A DNA stretch of 42,520 nt from Thermoplasmata archaeon (lineage in GTDB: Archaea > Thermoplasmatota > Thermoplasmata > Thermoplasmatales > Thermoplasmataceae), in the NCBI GenBank assembly GCA_021835025.1, contig JAKBQY010000010.1, positions 1 to 42,520 of the forward strand. The letters are read 5' to 3'. This document shows positions 36,403 to 42,520 of this stretch, in pieces. Both the position numbers and the translations under genes were made by a program. The notes under the pieces are model-generated. The model did not search any database and was not told the DNA's origin. It saw only the letters and a list, made by a program, of their open reading frames with translations. Each line of letters opens with the position of its first letter. The first letter of the stretch is position 1.

Positions 36403-36494
36403 GTAAAAAATTTTTTTTATTATCTCCATGAATCTTCTTTATACGCTTTTAAAATATTTCTACTAAAAATTTACGATCTCATTTATGCGAAATG

Positions 36495-36504
36495 CTTAAA
36501 TTTA
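36495..36504 (+). promoter_or_regulatory. TATA box of tRNA-Arg
   Basis: CTTAAATTTA is centred about 24 bases upstream of the tRNA start, at archaeal core-promoter spacing. Confidence 0.5.
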
Positions 36505-36522
36505 ATCGTTAAATTAACCTAC

Positions 36523-36597
36523 GGGCTCGTGGCCTAGTATGGATAAGGCACCGTCCTTCTAAGTCGGTGATCGTGGGTCCAAATCCCATCGAGCCCG
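36523..36597 (+). tRNA. tRNA-Arg (anticodon TCT)
   Basis: Acceptor GGGCTCG pairs fully with CGAGCCC. The D stem is GCCT/AGGC, the T stem GTGGG/CCCAT around TCCAAAT, and the discriminator base is G73. The anticodon loop CTTCTAA gives TCT, reading AGA. The anticodon stem CCGTC/GTCGG contains a T-T mismatch at positions 30-40. No intron and no encoded CCA are seen. It marks the right border of the island. Confidence 0.92.
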
Positions 36598-36687
36598 CTA
36601 AATATACTGGAATATTGTTACCTAAAATTAATAAAATTACCCTTCATTTATAAATATTATTATATACTAAATTTATATCATTAACCA

Positions 36688-37197
36688 ATGGTTTATAACA
36701 GTAATATTGAGGGTATAGTTGTTTTTCTTGCAATAATTATCCTCATAATGGCTCGAAGAATAAAATCAGGATTAAATGGAAGAAGATTTAAAATGAGCAG
36801 AATTTTTACCATGCCATTTATCTATGCAATTCTCCTTATTTTTTTCCTTGGGGCTATCGGCAAAAATGTAACGTACATATTTATTGTTGCAGGGTTAATA
36901 TTTCCAGGAATAATTGTGGGATTTATTTATGGAGAACGTGTTAAATTTTTTGAGAAAAATTCATTTACATATTATAAAAGATCCCAATTTATAATGGTTT
37001 TCTGGTTAACTTCATACATTGCGAGAATATTTCTTTATATATTTTATCCCACAAATTTTATGGCAAACTTTATTGTGGATATATTATTAGCGATAACCCT
37101 TGGCATGATTGTGGGGGAATCCGTTAAATTGTATATAAAATATAAAGAATATAGAAGTCCCGCAAATGAGAATTATTTCGAATTCCCTGAAAAATAA
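36688..37197 (+). CDS. Membrane protein, possibly CcdC/DUF1453-like, 169 aa
   Basis: About five hydrophobic segments. The pattern of an R-R/K-rich loop after the first helix (MARRIKSGLNGRRFKMSRI) and a later YKRSQFIMVFWLTSYIARIF segment recalls CcdC-type (DUF1453) proteins, whose role is unclear. The resemblance is weak. It converges with the glycosylase gene and overlaps it by 25 bases at the 3' end. No catalytic residue is evident. Confidence 0.5.
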   Translation: MVYNSNIEGIVVFLAIIILIMARRIKSGLNGRRFKMSRIFTMPFIYAILLIFFLGAIGKNVTYIFIVAGLIFPGIIVGFIYGERVKFFEKNSFTYYKRSQFIMVFWLTSYIARIFLYIFYPTNFMANFIVDILLAITLGMIVGESVKLYIKYKEYRSPANENYFEFPEK

Positions 37198-37817
37198 ATG
37201 CATTTATTATTTATAAAACATTTATTGCATTCGGGTTTCTTTTTACAATATTCCTTTGATAGTTGTACAATCATCCCATGAAAATTTTTTAGCCTAAAAA
37301 TATTACCATCGAATTCTTGCTCTACTCCTGTTTTTATATCATTGGAGGCAAATTCTTTACCGTAATATCTTTTGAATAATCTTAATGTATAGGAATCAAT
37401 AACGAATACAGGATAATCCAGGGCATACAAGAGGATTGAATTCATTGTTTCATTTCCTACCCCCTTGATATTTTTAATAAATGATCTTATTTCATTAAAA
37501 TCCTTATTTTTCATATGTTCCAACTTATTGTAATTATCAATTATACTGCTTGCAATATTTTTTAAATAACGTGTTTTTATTGTATAATATCCAGAACTTT
37601 TAATATATTCCTGAAGTTTTGTTTCATCAATTTCCCTTATCCTTTTAAGATCGAGCATATCATTTTCTCTTAAAATGTCTATGGATTTCTTCACATTGCT
37701 CCATGAAGTGTTCTGGGTTAGTATACACCCTATTACCGTTTCATCATCGCTTTCAGAAGGCCACCACTGTAAATCACCATAATGCTTGTAAAGCTCATTG
37801 TATAATTCATGGAACAT
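37173..37817 (-). CDS. Endonuclease III-superfamily DNA glycosylase, MagIII-like
   Basis: A 214-aa HhH-GPD DNA repair protein with a C-terminal iron-sulfur cluster (C-x6-C-x2-C-x5-C, in CKKKPECNKCFINNKC). The hairpin is IKGVGNETMNSI and the catalytic aspartate is in VFVIDSYT. The lysine that makes endonuclease III a beta-lyase is missing from the hairpin region, replaced around GNET, so a monofunctional glycosylase is expected. The N-terminal segment ILTQNTSWSNV resembles the MagIII 3-methyladenine glycosylase group. The likely substrate is alkylated purine, by family inference. Confidence 0.8.
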   Translation of the reverse strand: MFHELYNELYKHYGDLQWWPSESDDETVIGCILTQNTSWSNVKKSIDILRENDMLDLKRIREIDETKLQEYIKSSGYYTIKTRYLKNIASSIIDNYNKLEHMKNKDFNEIRSFIKNIKGVGNETMNSILLYALDYPVFVIDSYTLRLFKRYYGKEFASNDIKTGVEQEFDGNIFRLKNFHGMIVQLSKEYCKKKPECNKCFINNKCIYFSGNSK

Positions 37818-37886
37818 GGAATAGAATTTTATTGAATTATATTAATTTTGACAATAATGTTTTTAAACCTTGTAAAATTTACAATT

Positions 37887-38846
37887 ATGGAATATATAAA
37901 TCTCGGTAAAACAAATATGAAAATTTCAAAGTTATGCTTAGGAGGGATGTCCTTTGGAAATTCAGAATGGATGGCCGATAGGGAGAATTCCATAAAAATC
38001 ATAAAAAAGGCAATTGATTATGGAATAAATTATATTGATACTGCAAACATTTATTCAAGTGGCAAATCCGAGGAAATTACAGGTGAAGCAATAGATGGGC
38101 ATGATGATATTATAATTTCTACCAAGGGCGCAGGAAAAATGGATGAATTCAATTCAGGTTTCAGTAGAAAAAATCTCATAAAAGCCTTAAATGGAAGTTT
38201 AAAACGGCTTAAAAGGGACCATGTGGATATTTATTTCCTGCATACATTTTTTGATGATGTTGATATTAATGATGTGGCTAAAACATATAATAAATTCATA
38301 ATGGATGGGACTGTATATTATCCTGGATTAAGTAATATAGCAGGTTACCAACTTGCGGAATTTTATACCGCTATGAATATGAGATACAACATAAAACCAG
38401 AAATTGTCCAAAACCATTACAATGTAGTATACAGGGAAGATGAAAGGGATGTTATACCATTTTGCAGTAAAAAGGGGATTACATATTCTCCATTCAGCCC
38501 AATAGCTGCGGGATTTTTATCCGGCAAATATAAAAGAGGCGAGAACAATGAGTCAGTTAGAACAAAATCATATCCTGTTATGAAAAAAAGATACTTCAAG
38601 GATTATGACTATGATGTTCTTAATAAAATTATGGATGTTTCAATAGACAGTGGAACCAAACCATCCCAGGTTGCTCTTGCCTATATTATAAAAAAGGGTT
38701 TTATACCAGTAATAGGTGTAAATAAAATAGAATATCTTGAGGATGATATAAATGCCCTTGATGTTAAATTAACCAATGAAAACATTAAAACAATAGATTC
38801 TGCGTACAAACCACATGAAATAATACAGGGTACTGCGGGGTATTGA
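37887..38846 (+). CDS. Aldo/keto reductase
   Basis: A 319-aa NAD(P)H-dependent oxidoreductase of the TIM-barrel family. The catalytic tetrad is visible: Asp in YIDTAN, Tyr in NIYSSGKSEE, Lys in IISTKGAG and His in YFLHTFFD. The cofactor 2'-phosphate region near the C-terminus reads FIPVIGVNKIEYLEDD. The frame is open 13 codons further upstream, but the ATG at 37887 gives the family-typical N-terminus (MEYINLGKTNMKISKLCLG). The substrate is unknown. It stands alone and converges with marC, one base away. Confidence 0.92.
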   Translation: MEYINLGKTNMKISKLCLGGMSFGNSEWMADRENSIKIIKKAIDYGINYIDTANIYSSGKSEEITGEAIDGHDDIIISTKGAGKMDEFNSGFSRKNLIKALNGSLKRLKRDHVDIYFLHTFFDDVDINDVAKTYNKFIMDGTVYYPGLSNIAGYQLAEFYTAMNMRYNIKPEIVQNHYNVVYREDERDVIPFCSKKGITYSPFSPIAAGFLSGKYKRGENNESVRTKSYPVMKKRYFKDYDYDVLNKIMDVSIDSGTKPSQVALAYIIKKGFIPVIGVNKIEYLEDDINALDVKLTNENIKTIDSAYKPHEIIQGTAGY

Positions 38847-38847
38847 G

Positions 38848-39465
38848 TTATTTAATAACACTCAAAGCAACCAGTGCATCCAGAAAATACTGTATTGCAA
38901 AACCTGCTACTAGGAGGCCGAAAATCCTTGTTATGGCTGTCATGACCTTATCCCCCATGAATTCAAGAATTTTTGATGAATAGATAAAGAATATATAGAC
39001 CATTAGGAGAACCAAAAAAATTGAAATTATTGTTAGAATTCTTGTGTATAATGTTCCCTTCATCAGTATAATAACCAGTGATATGGCTCCTGGTCCAGCC
39101 AAAAATGGTGTTGCGAATGGCACAATCCCCATATTTTTTGATTCCTCAGTTGATGTATCTGGTTTTACACCCTGTCTTACCATCTCAATACCCATTAATA
39201 GAAGAATAATACCGCCAGCTATTTCCAGTGCCTCTATAGATATGCCAAAAAATTCAATTATTATATCGCCCACAAGTGCAAAAAGGAGGATTATGATACC
39301 TGCATATAAAACAGCATCCTTTGATATTGATTTTCTGGTATCCCTATTAAATGAAGATGTCATTGATACAAATATCGCCATGCATCCGAATGGGTCTATA
39401 ACAACAAGAAGTGGCATAAAAACCCTAAGAAATTCTGTTACAATGGACATATTACTCCATTGCAT
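38848..39465 (-). CDS. marC: MarC-family integral membrane protein
   Basis: A 205-aa protein with six hydrophobic segments. The family motifs are present: an N-terminal VVIDPFGCMAIFVSMT segment, GGIILLLMGIEMV in the third helix, and VPFATPFLAGPGAISLVIIL in the fourth. MarC proteins are conserved but of unclear function, and the old link to multiple antibiotic resistance was not upheld. An ATG five codons in (39450) is an equally good start. The gene is divergent from the Agl3-like gene. Confidence 0.88.
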   Translation of the reverse strand: MQWSNMSIVTEFLRVFMPLLVVIDPFGCMAIFVSMTSSFNRDTRKSISKDAVLYAGIIILLFALVGDIIIEFFGISIEALEIAGGIILLLMGIEMVRQGVKPDTSTEESKNMGIVPFATPFLAGPGAISLVIILMKGTLYTRILTIISIFLVLLMVYIFFIYSSKILEFMGDKVMTAITRIFGLLVAGFAIQYFLDALVALSVIK

Positions 39466-39523
39466 TTTTAATATTAAACATATCTAATAAAAAACATTAT
39501 TAATTTATAATTAATAAACATGA

Positions 39524-40663
39524 ATGAAAATATTAATTCTTGGCATTGATGGATACATAGGATTTCCTCTTGCTATGAGACTCATAAGTGAGGGGCATGA
39601 TGTTTATGGTGCAGATAATTTCTATACAAGGAAGAGGGTAAGAGATGTTAATTCAGGATCAGCAATTAAAATAAATTCCATGGAAAAAAGAATAAAACTT
39701 CTGGATGGCAAAATCAAATTTTTTTATGGCGATGTTAGTGACCCGAAATTCATATATGATATAGTTAAAAAATCAATGCCAGATGCAATAGTTCATTTGG
39801 CAGAACAGCGATCTGCACCGTATTCAATGATATCATTGAAAAATGCAAATGAAACGCTTGTAAAAAATATAAAAAGTACCATGAATATTATATATGCAGT
39901 AAAGGATATTAAAAGGAATACTCATATTGTAAAACTTGGATCAATGGGGGAATATGGAACTCCAAATATTGATATACCTGAGGGGTTTTTTGATGTTAAT
40001 TATCTTGGAAGATCTGATTATTTGCCATTTCCAAGAATGGGGCAATCATGGTACCATTTATCAAAAATTGATGATACCTATAGTCTAATGCTTTCAAATA
40101 AAATATGGAATTTAAATATAAGCGATGTTATGCAGGGTGTTGTATATGGAACAAGAACAAAGGAAATAGATGATAATAAAATTTTTTCAAGATTTGATAT
40201 TGATGAGGTTTATGGCACTGTATTAAATAGATTTGCTGCACAATCAGTTATAGACATGCCACTTACTGTGTATGGCAAGGGAGAACAGAAAAGAGCATTC
40301 CTTTCACTTGAAGATAGCATAACATGCTTAAATATTATCTTAAACCATCCACCGGAAAAAGAGTATAAAGTTTATAACCAATTTGATGAATATTACTCCC
40401 TGAATTACATAGCAAATAAAATAAAGGAATCCTCAGATAACATGTTTAATAAAAATATAAAGATAGACCATTTAAAGGATCCAAGAGTTGAAATGGAAGA
40501 ACATTATTATAATCCCGTGAATGATAATTTAAAAAGTATTGGTTATAAAAGGGTAAGAAAAATGGAAGATGAAATTCCTGTAATTTTAAATGATCTAAAT
40601 GAAAATAAAAAGTCTATAATCAGATATAAAAATACAATAATGCCAAAAACATTATGGAGATAA
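39524..40663 (+). CDS. agl3: Sulfoquinovose-nucleotide synthase (Agl3/SQD1-like)
   Basis: A 379-aa extended short-chain dehydrogenase that converts UDP-glucose and sulfite to UDP-sulfoquinovose. The Rossmann motif GIDGYIGFPLA starts the protein. SQD1-type signatures follow: VHLAEQRSAPYSM, LGSMGEYGTPNIDIPEG, the catalytic YHLSK, GVVYGTRTKEI and LTVYGKGEQKRAFLSLEDS. Sulfolobus Agl3 uses this reaction for the sulfoquinovose of its surface N-glycans, and the same role is likely here. The gene converges on a sugar nucleotidyltransferase that may supply UDP-glucose, and they overlap by 12 bases. Confidence 0.93.
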   Translation: MKILILGIDGYIGFPLAMRLISEGHDVYGADNFYTRKRVRDVNSGSAIKINSMEKRIKLLDGKIKFFYGDVSDPKFIYDIVKKSMPDAIVHLAEQRSAPYSMISLKNANETLVKNIKSTMNIIYAVKDIKRNTHIVKLGSMGEYGTPNIDIPEGFFDVNYLGRSDYLPFPRMGQSWYHLSKIDDTYSLMLSNKIWNLNISDVMQGVVYGTRTKEIDDNKIFSRFDIDEVYGTVLNRFAAQSVIDMPLTVYGKGEQKRAFLSLEDSITCLNIILNHPPEKEYKVYNQFDEYYSLNYIANKIKESSDNMFNKNIKIDHLKDPRVEMEEHYYNPVNDNLKSIGYKRVRKMEDEIPVILNDLNENKKSIIRYKNTIMPKTLWR

Positions 40664-41386
40664 TTTTTTACAGTAATCATGGGTTCTTTTTAAAATTTTA
40701 TAATAATTCTCACTCCTCCCGATGCTTATCCAATCATACCTCTTGATTTTCTGGTAATAGACCTTTATATTTTCCTTTACCATATTGTTTATAGCCGGTG
40801 TTAATTCTTCACCCTCAATAAAATCAAATATATCTTTTGTAAATACATAAAAAGCGGATAACGCATAATTTGATTTTGGATTTTTAGGTTTTTCCTCAAG
40901 GCCAGTTACCAGATTATTTTTAATCATGGCAACGCCATAATGTGAAGGATTGTTAACCTTCATCAATGTTATTATGTTTTTTTTACCCTCATGGTATTTT
41001 TTTATTATATTTTTAAGGCTCATTTGATTCAATATAATGCCGTCTCCTGCATTGAGAATGAAATCATTATTTATATAATCTCTTGCGAGCAAAACAGCTT
41101 TTCCATAGCCTTTCGGTATATCCTGGAATATAAATTCTATATTATAATTCAGTGATGACAGGTAATTTTTTGTATTCATGTCATTTTTATCAAGAATTAC
41201 ATAAAATTTTTTTATATTATTGTCACCTAAATTTTCGATGACCACATCTATTATGGGTCTCAAAACAATTTTATTATTCCTTAATGAGTATACTGGTAGC
41301 ATTTCTTTCCTCATATTTGATGGTAGATTTGCCCGGGTACCAAGACCTGCGGCTGTTATTAAGGCTTCCATGTTATGATATTGCAT
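40652..41386 (-). CDS. Sugar-1-phosphate nucleotidyltransferase (GalU-like)
   Basis: A 244-aa nucleotidyltransferase with the N-terminal signature ALITAAGLGTRANLPSNMRKEMLPV, in which the G-x-G-T-R loop binds the nucleotide and the KEMLPV lysine the phosphate. FILNAGDGIIL gives the catalytic aspartate, and GLEEKPKNPKSNYAL is the sugar-binding EKP segment. It probably forms UDP-glucose or a related nucleotide sugar, matching the convergent Agl3-like enzyme. An ATG four codons in (41374) could be the true start, since the signature begins right after it. Confidence 0.82.
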   Translation of the reverse strand: MQYHNMEALITAAGLGTRANLPSNMRKEMLPVYSLRNNKIVLRPIIDVVIENLGDNNIKKFYVILDKNDMNTKNYLSSLNYNIEFIFQDIPKGYGKAVLLARDYINNDFILNAGDGIILNQMSLKNIIKKYHEGKKNIITLMKVNNPSHYGVAMIKNNLVTGLEEKPKNPKSNYALSAFYVFTKDIFDFIEGEELTPAINNMVKENIKVYYQKIKRYDWISIGRSENYYKILKRTHDYCKKLSP

Positions 41387-41472
41387 ATTATTATTTAATT
41401 TTTGAATTTATTAAATTTATTAAATTTCTGTAAATTATGCATATTTTAATAGTTATATGATATTATAAAAAT

Positions 41473-42408
41473 ATGAAATGTTCCATATGCAATAATAAGG
41501 CTGTATATGAGGTAAAATACAGCGGTTCTTTCCTATGCAAAAAACACTTTATAGAATTTGTAGAGAAAAGAGTAAAAAGGGAAATTCGAGAACAGGTAAA
41601 GCTCAAGGGGAGGGAATTAACAATATCCGTTGGAATATCTGGTGGTAAAGACAGTTCTGTAACATTATATTTATTGAATAAAATCTTATCTGAAAGAAGA
41701 AATGTAAAAATAAGGGCATTTACAGTTGATGAGGGTATTGATGGATACAGAAACACGGGTCTTGAAAAGGCAAGGAAATTATGTAAATCACTTAATATAG
41801 AACATGAAACAATATCATTTGAGGAAAATTATGGTTACACCATGGATAAAATAATGAAAATTGACAAAAAAACTATATCATGTTCACACTGTGGACCAAT
41901 GAGAAGACAGTTGATGAACAATATCTCATTATATGATAATTCGGATTATGTAGCCCTTGGAATAAACCAGGATGATTATGCTCAATCCATCTTAATGAAT
42001 GTTGTTAAGGGGGATGTATCAAGATACATAAGAATGGCACCCCATGATTATATCAGGGAGGGTCTTGTTCCAAGAATATTGCCTTTGAGAAAAATACCTG
42101 AAAAAGAGGTTGTTTTATATGCCATATTAAATAATATAGATTATGATACAAACTGGTGCCCTTACTACAACATGGCGCAGAGAAATACCTTCAGGGATAT
42201 AGTTGATAAACTTGAAAATGAAACTCCAGGATCAAAATATGCAATAATAAAATTTTTTGATAAAACAAGGAAACCATTAAAGGAGTATTACAAAAATGAT
42301 GATATAAAATTGAATAAATGCAAAATATGTGGTACTCCTACACCTGAAGATATATGTGAAGTATGCAAGGATATAAAGGAATTGAAAAAAATAGAGATGG
42401 AGTTATAG
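41473..42408 (+). CDS. ncsA: tRNA 2-thiolation protein, NcsA/TtuA (CTU1) family
   Basis: A 311-aa PP-loop ATPase. It begins with a zinc finger (CSICNNKA ... CKKH). The adenylation motif SGGKDSSVT lies around residue 57, CSHCGPMRRQ follows in the middle, and a second zinc finger (CKICGTP ... CEVC) ends the protein. Enzymes of this family add sulfur to U34 or U54 of tRNA using a ubiquitin-like sulfur carrier. The zinc fingers and catalytic cysteines are all present. The tRNA-Ile gene follows 35 bases downstream. Confidence 0.9.
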   Translation: MKCSICNNKAVYEVKYSGSFLCKKHFIEFVEKRVKREIREQVKLKGRELTISVGISGGKDSSVTLYLLNKILSERRNVKIRAFTVDEGIDGYRNTGLEKARKLCKSLNIEHETISFEENYGYTMDKIMKIDKKTISCSHCGPMRRQLMNNISLYDNSDYVALGINQDDYAQSILMNVVKGDVSRYIRMAPHDYIREGLVPRILPLRKIPEKEVVLYAILNNIDYDTNWCPYYNMAQRNTFRDIVDKLENETPGSKYAIIKFFDKTRKPLKEYYKNDDIKLNKCKICGTPTPEDICEVCKDIKELKKIEMEL

Positions 42409-42412
42409 AAAT

Positions 42413-42422
42413 ATTTATTAAA
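42413..42422 (+). promoter_or_regulatory. TATA box of tRNA-Ile
   Basis: ATTTATTAAA is centred about 27 bases upstream of the tRNA 5' end, immediately after the stop codon of the thiolation gene. Confidence 0.5.
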
Positions 42423-42443
42423 TTTCGAATAATTAGGTGCTAT

Positions 42444-42518
42444 GGGGCTGTAGCTTAGCATGGTTGGAGCACCCGGCTGATAACCGGGAGGTCACCGGTT
42501 CAAATCCGGTCAGCCCCA
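42444..42518 (+). tRNA. tRNA-Ile (anticodon GAT)
   Basis: Acceptor GGGGCTG/CAGCCCC pairs fully. Anticodon stem CCGGC/ACCGGG surrounds loop CTGATAA, giving GAT, which reads ATC and ATT. The T stem ACCGG/CCGGT closes TTCAAAT. Discriminator A73 is at 42518, two bases before the window ends. No CCA is encoded and no intron is seen. Confidence 0.95.
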
Positions 42519-42520
42519 TT

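Larger units (their letters stand above)
26146..36522. other. Defence island between tRNA-Pro and tRNA-Arg
   Basis: The whole interval between the two tRNA genes is accessory in character. It has a type III restriction-modification operon, an OLD-family nuclease, two unrecognised membrane-anchored proteins, three transposase remnants and one further decayed fragment, with no housekeeping genes. All intact genes are on the minus strand and their DNA is visibly less AT-rich than the flanks. No integrase and no repeated copy of a tRNA 3' end was found, so the way it was acquired is unclear. Confidence 0.75.

Noticed and set aside
26121-36597. Possible attachment-site repeat: the T-loop sequence GTCCAAATCC is shared by tRNA-Pro and tRNA-Arg
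   Set aside because: This is conserved tRNA T-arm sequence. The acceptor ends differ, so it is not a duplicated integration site.
1-42520. CRISPR array
   Set aside because: No regularly spaced direct repeats and no cas genes were seen anywhere in the window.

Overview
The window is chromosomal DNA of an AT-rich archaeon. The evidence is a TFB basal transcription factor, membrane-anchored LonB protease, a KEOPS Cgi121-like subunit, a separate GMP synthase amidotransferase subunit, a NcsA/TtuA-type tRNA thiolase, three archaeal tRNA genes, and many genes whose TATA-like box lies about 25 bases before the start codon, implying leaderless mRNAs. A glycerate 2-kinase of the non-phosphorylative Entner-Doudoroff type, a sulfoquinovose-nucleotide synthase and the IS remnants fit an acidophilic Thermoplasmatales lineage (Picrophilus, Ferroplasma or Acidiplasma type). 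The genus is inference.

Layout. 1-3.3 kb: TFB, then a guaAA-trmI pair and two small unknown genes. 3.4-7.6 kb: an MFS transporter converging on a three-gene membrane operon (TehA/SLAC1-like protein, ABC ATPase, ABC permease). Between them lies a decayed IS200/IS605 right end with an omega-RNA-like, GC-rich stretch. 7.6-9.5 kb: histidine phosphatase, a DtxR-like repressor with a perfect inverted repeat at its own start, and a rhodanese. 9.5-15.2 kb: a six-gene overlapping operon built on MoxR and DUF58, headed by an Asn-rich surface protein. 15.5-26 kb: housekeeping genes: PfkB kinase, Cgi121-like, LonB, glycerate kinase, amino-acid permease, overlapping pncA-pncB NAD salvage genes, and cysS.

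26.15-36.5 kb lies between tRNA-Pro(CGG) and tRNA-Arg(TCT) and is an accessory defence island, visibly less AT-rich than its flanks. All its intact genes are on the minus strand. It holds a complete type III restriction-modification operon (75-aa leader gene, mod, res), an OLD-family ATPase/TOPRIM nuclease, and a translationally coupled pair of unrecognised membrane-anchored proteins. Three transposase remnants and one further decayed coding fragment lie among them. A 285-base gene-free stretch between res and the OLD gene carries three perfect stem-loops. The OLD gene plus the coupled pair is the best candidate here for an undescribed system.

36.6-42.5 kb: return to AT-rich core DNA: a CcdC-like membrane protein, a MagIII/EndoIII-like glycosylase, an aldo/keto reductase, MarC, an Agl3-like sulfoquinovose-nucleotide synthase converging with a sugar nucleotidyltransferase (probably serving N-glycan synthesis), a tRNA-thiolation enzyme and tRNA-Ile(GAT). 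All family names come from motif reading by eye. No database search or alignment was run.
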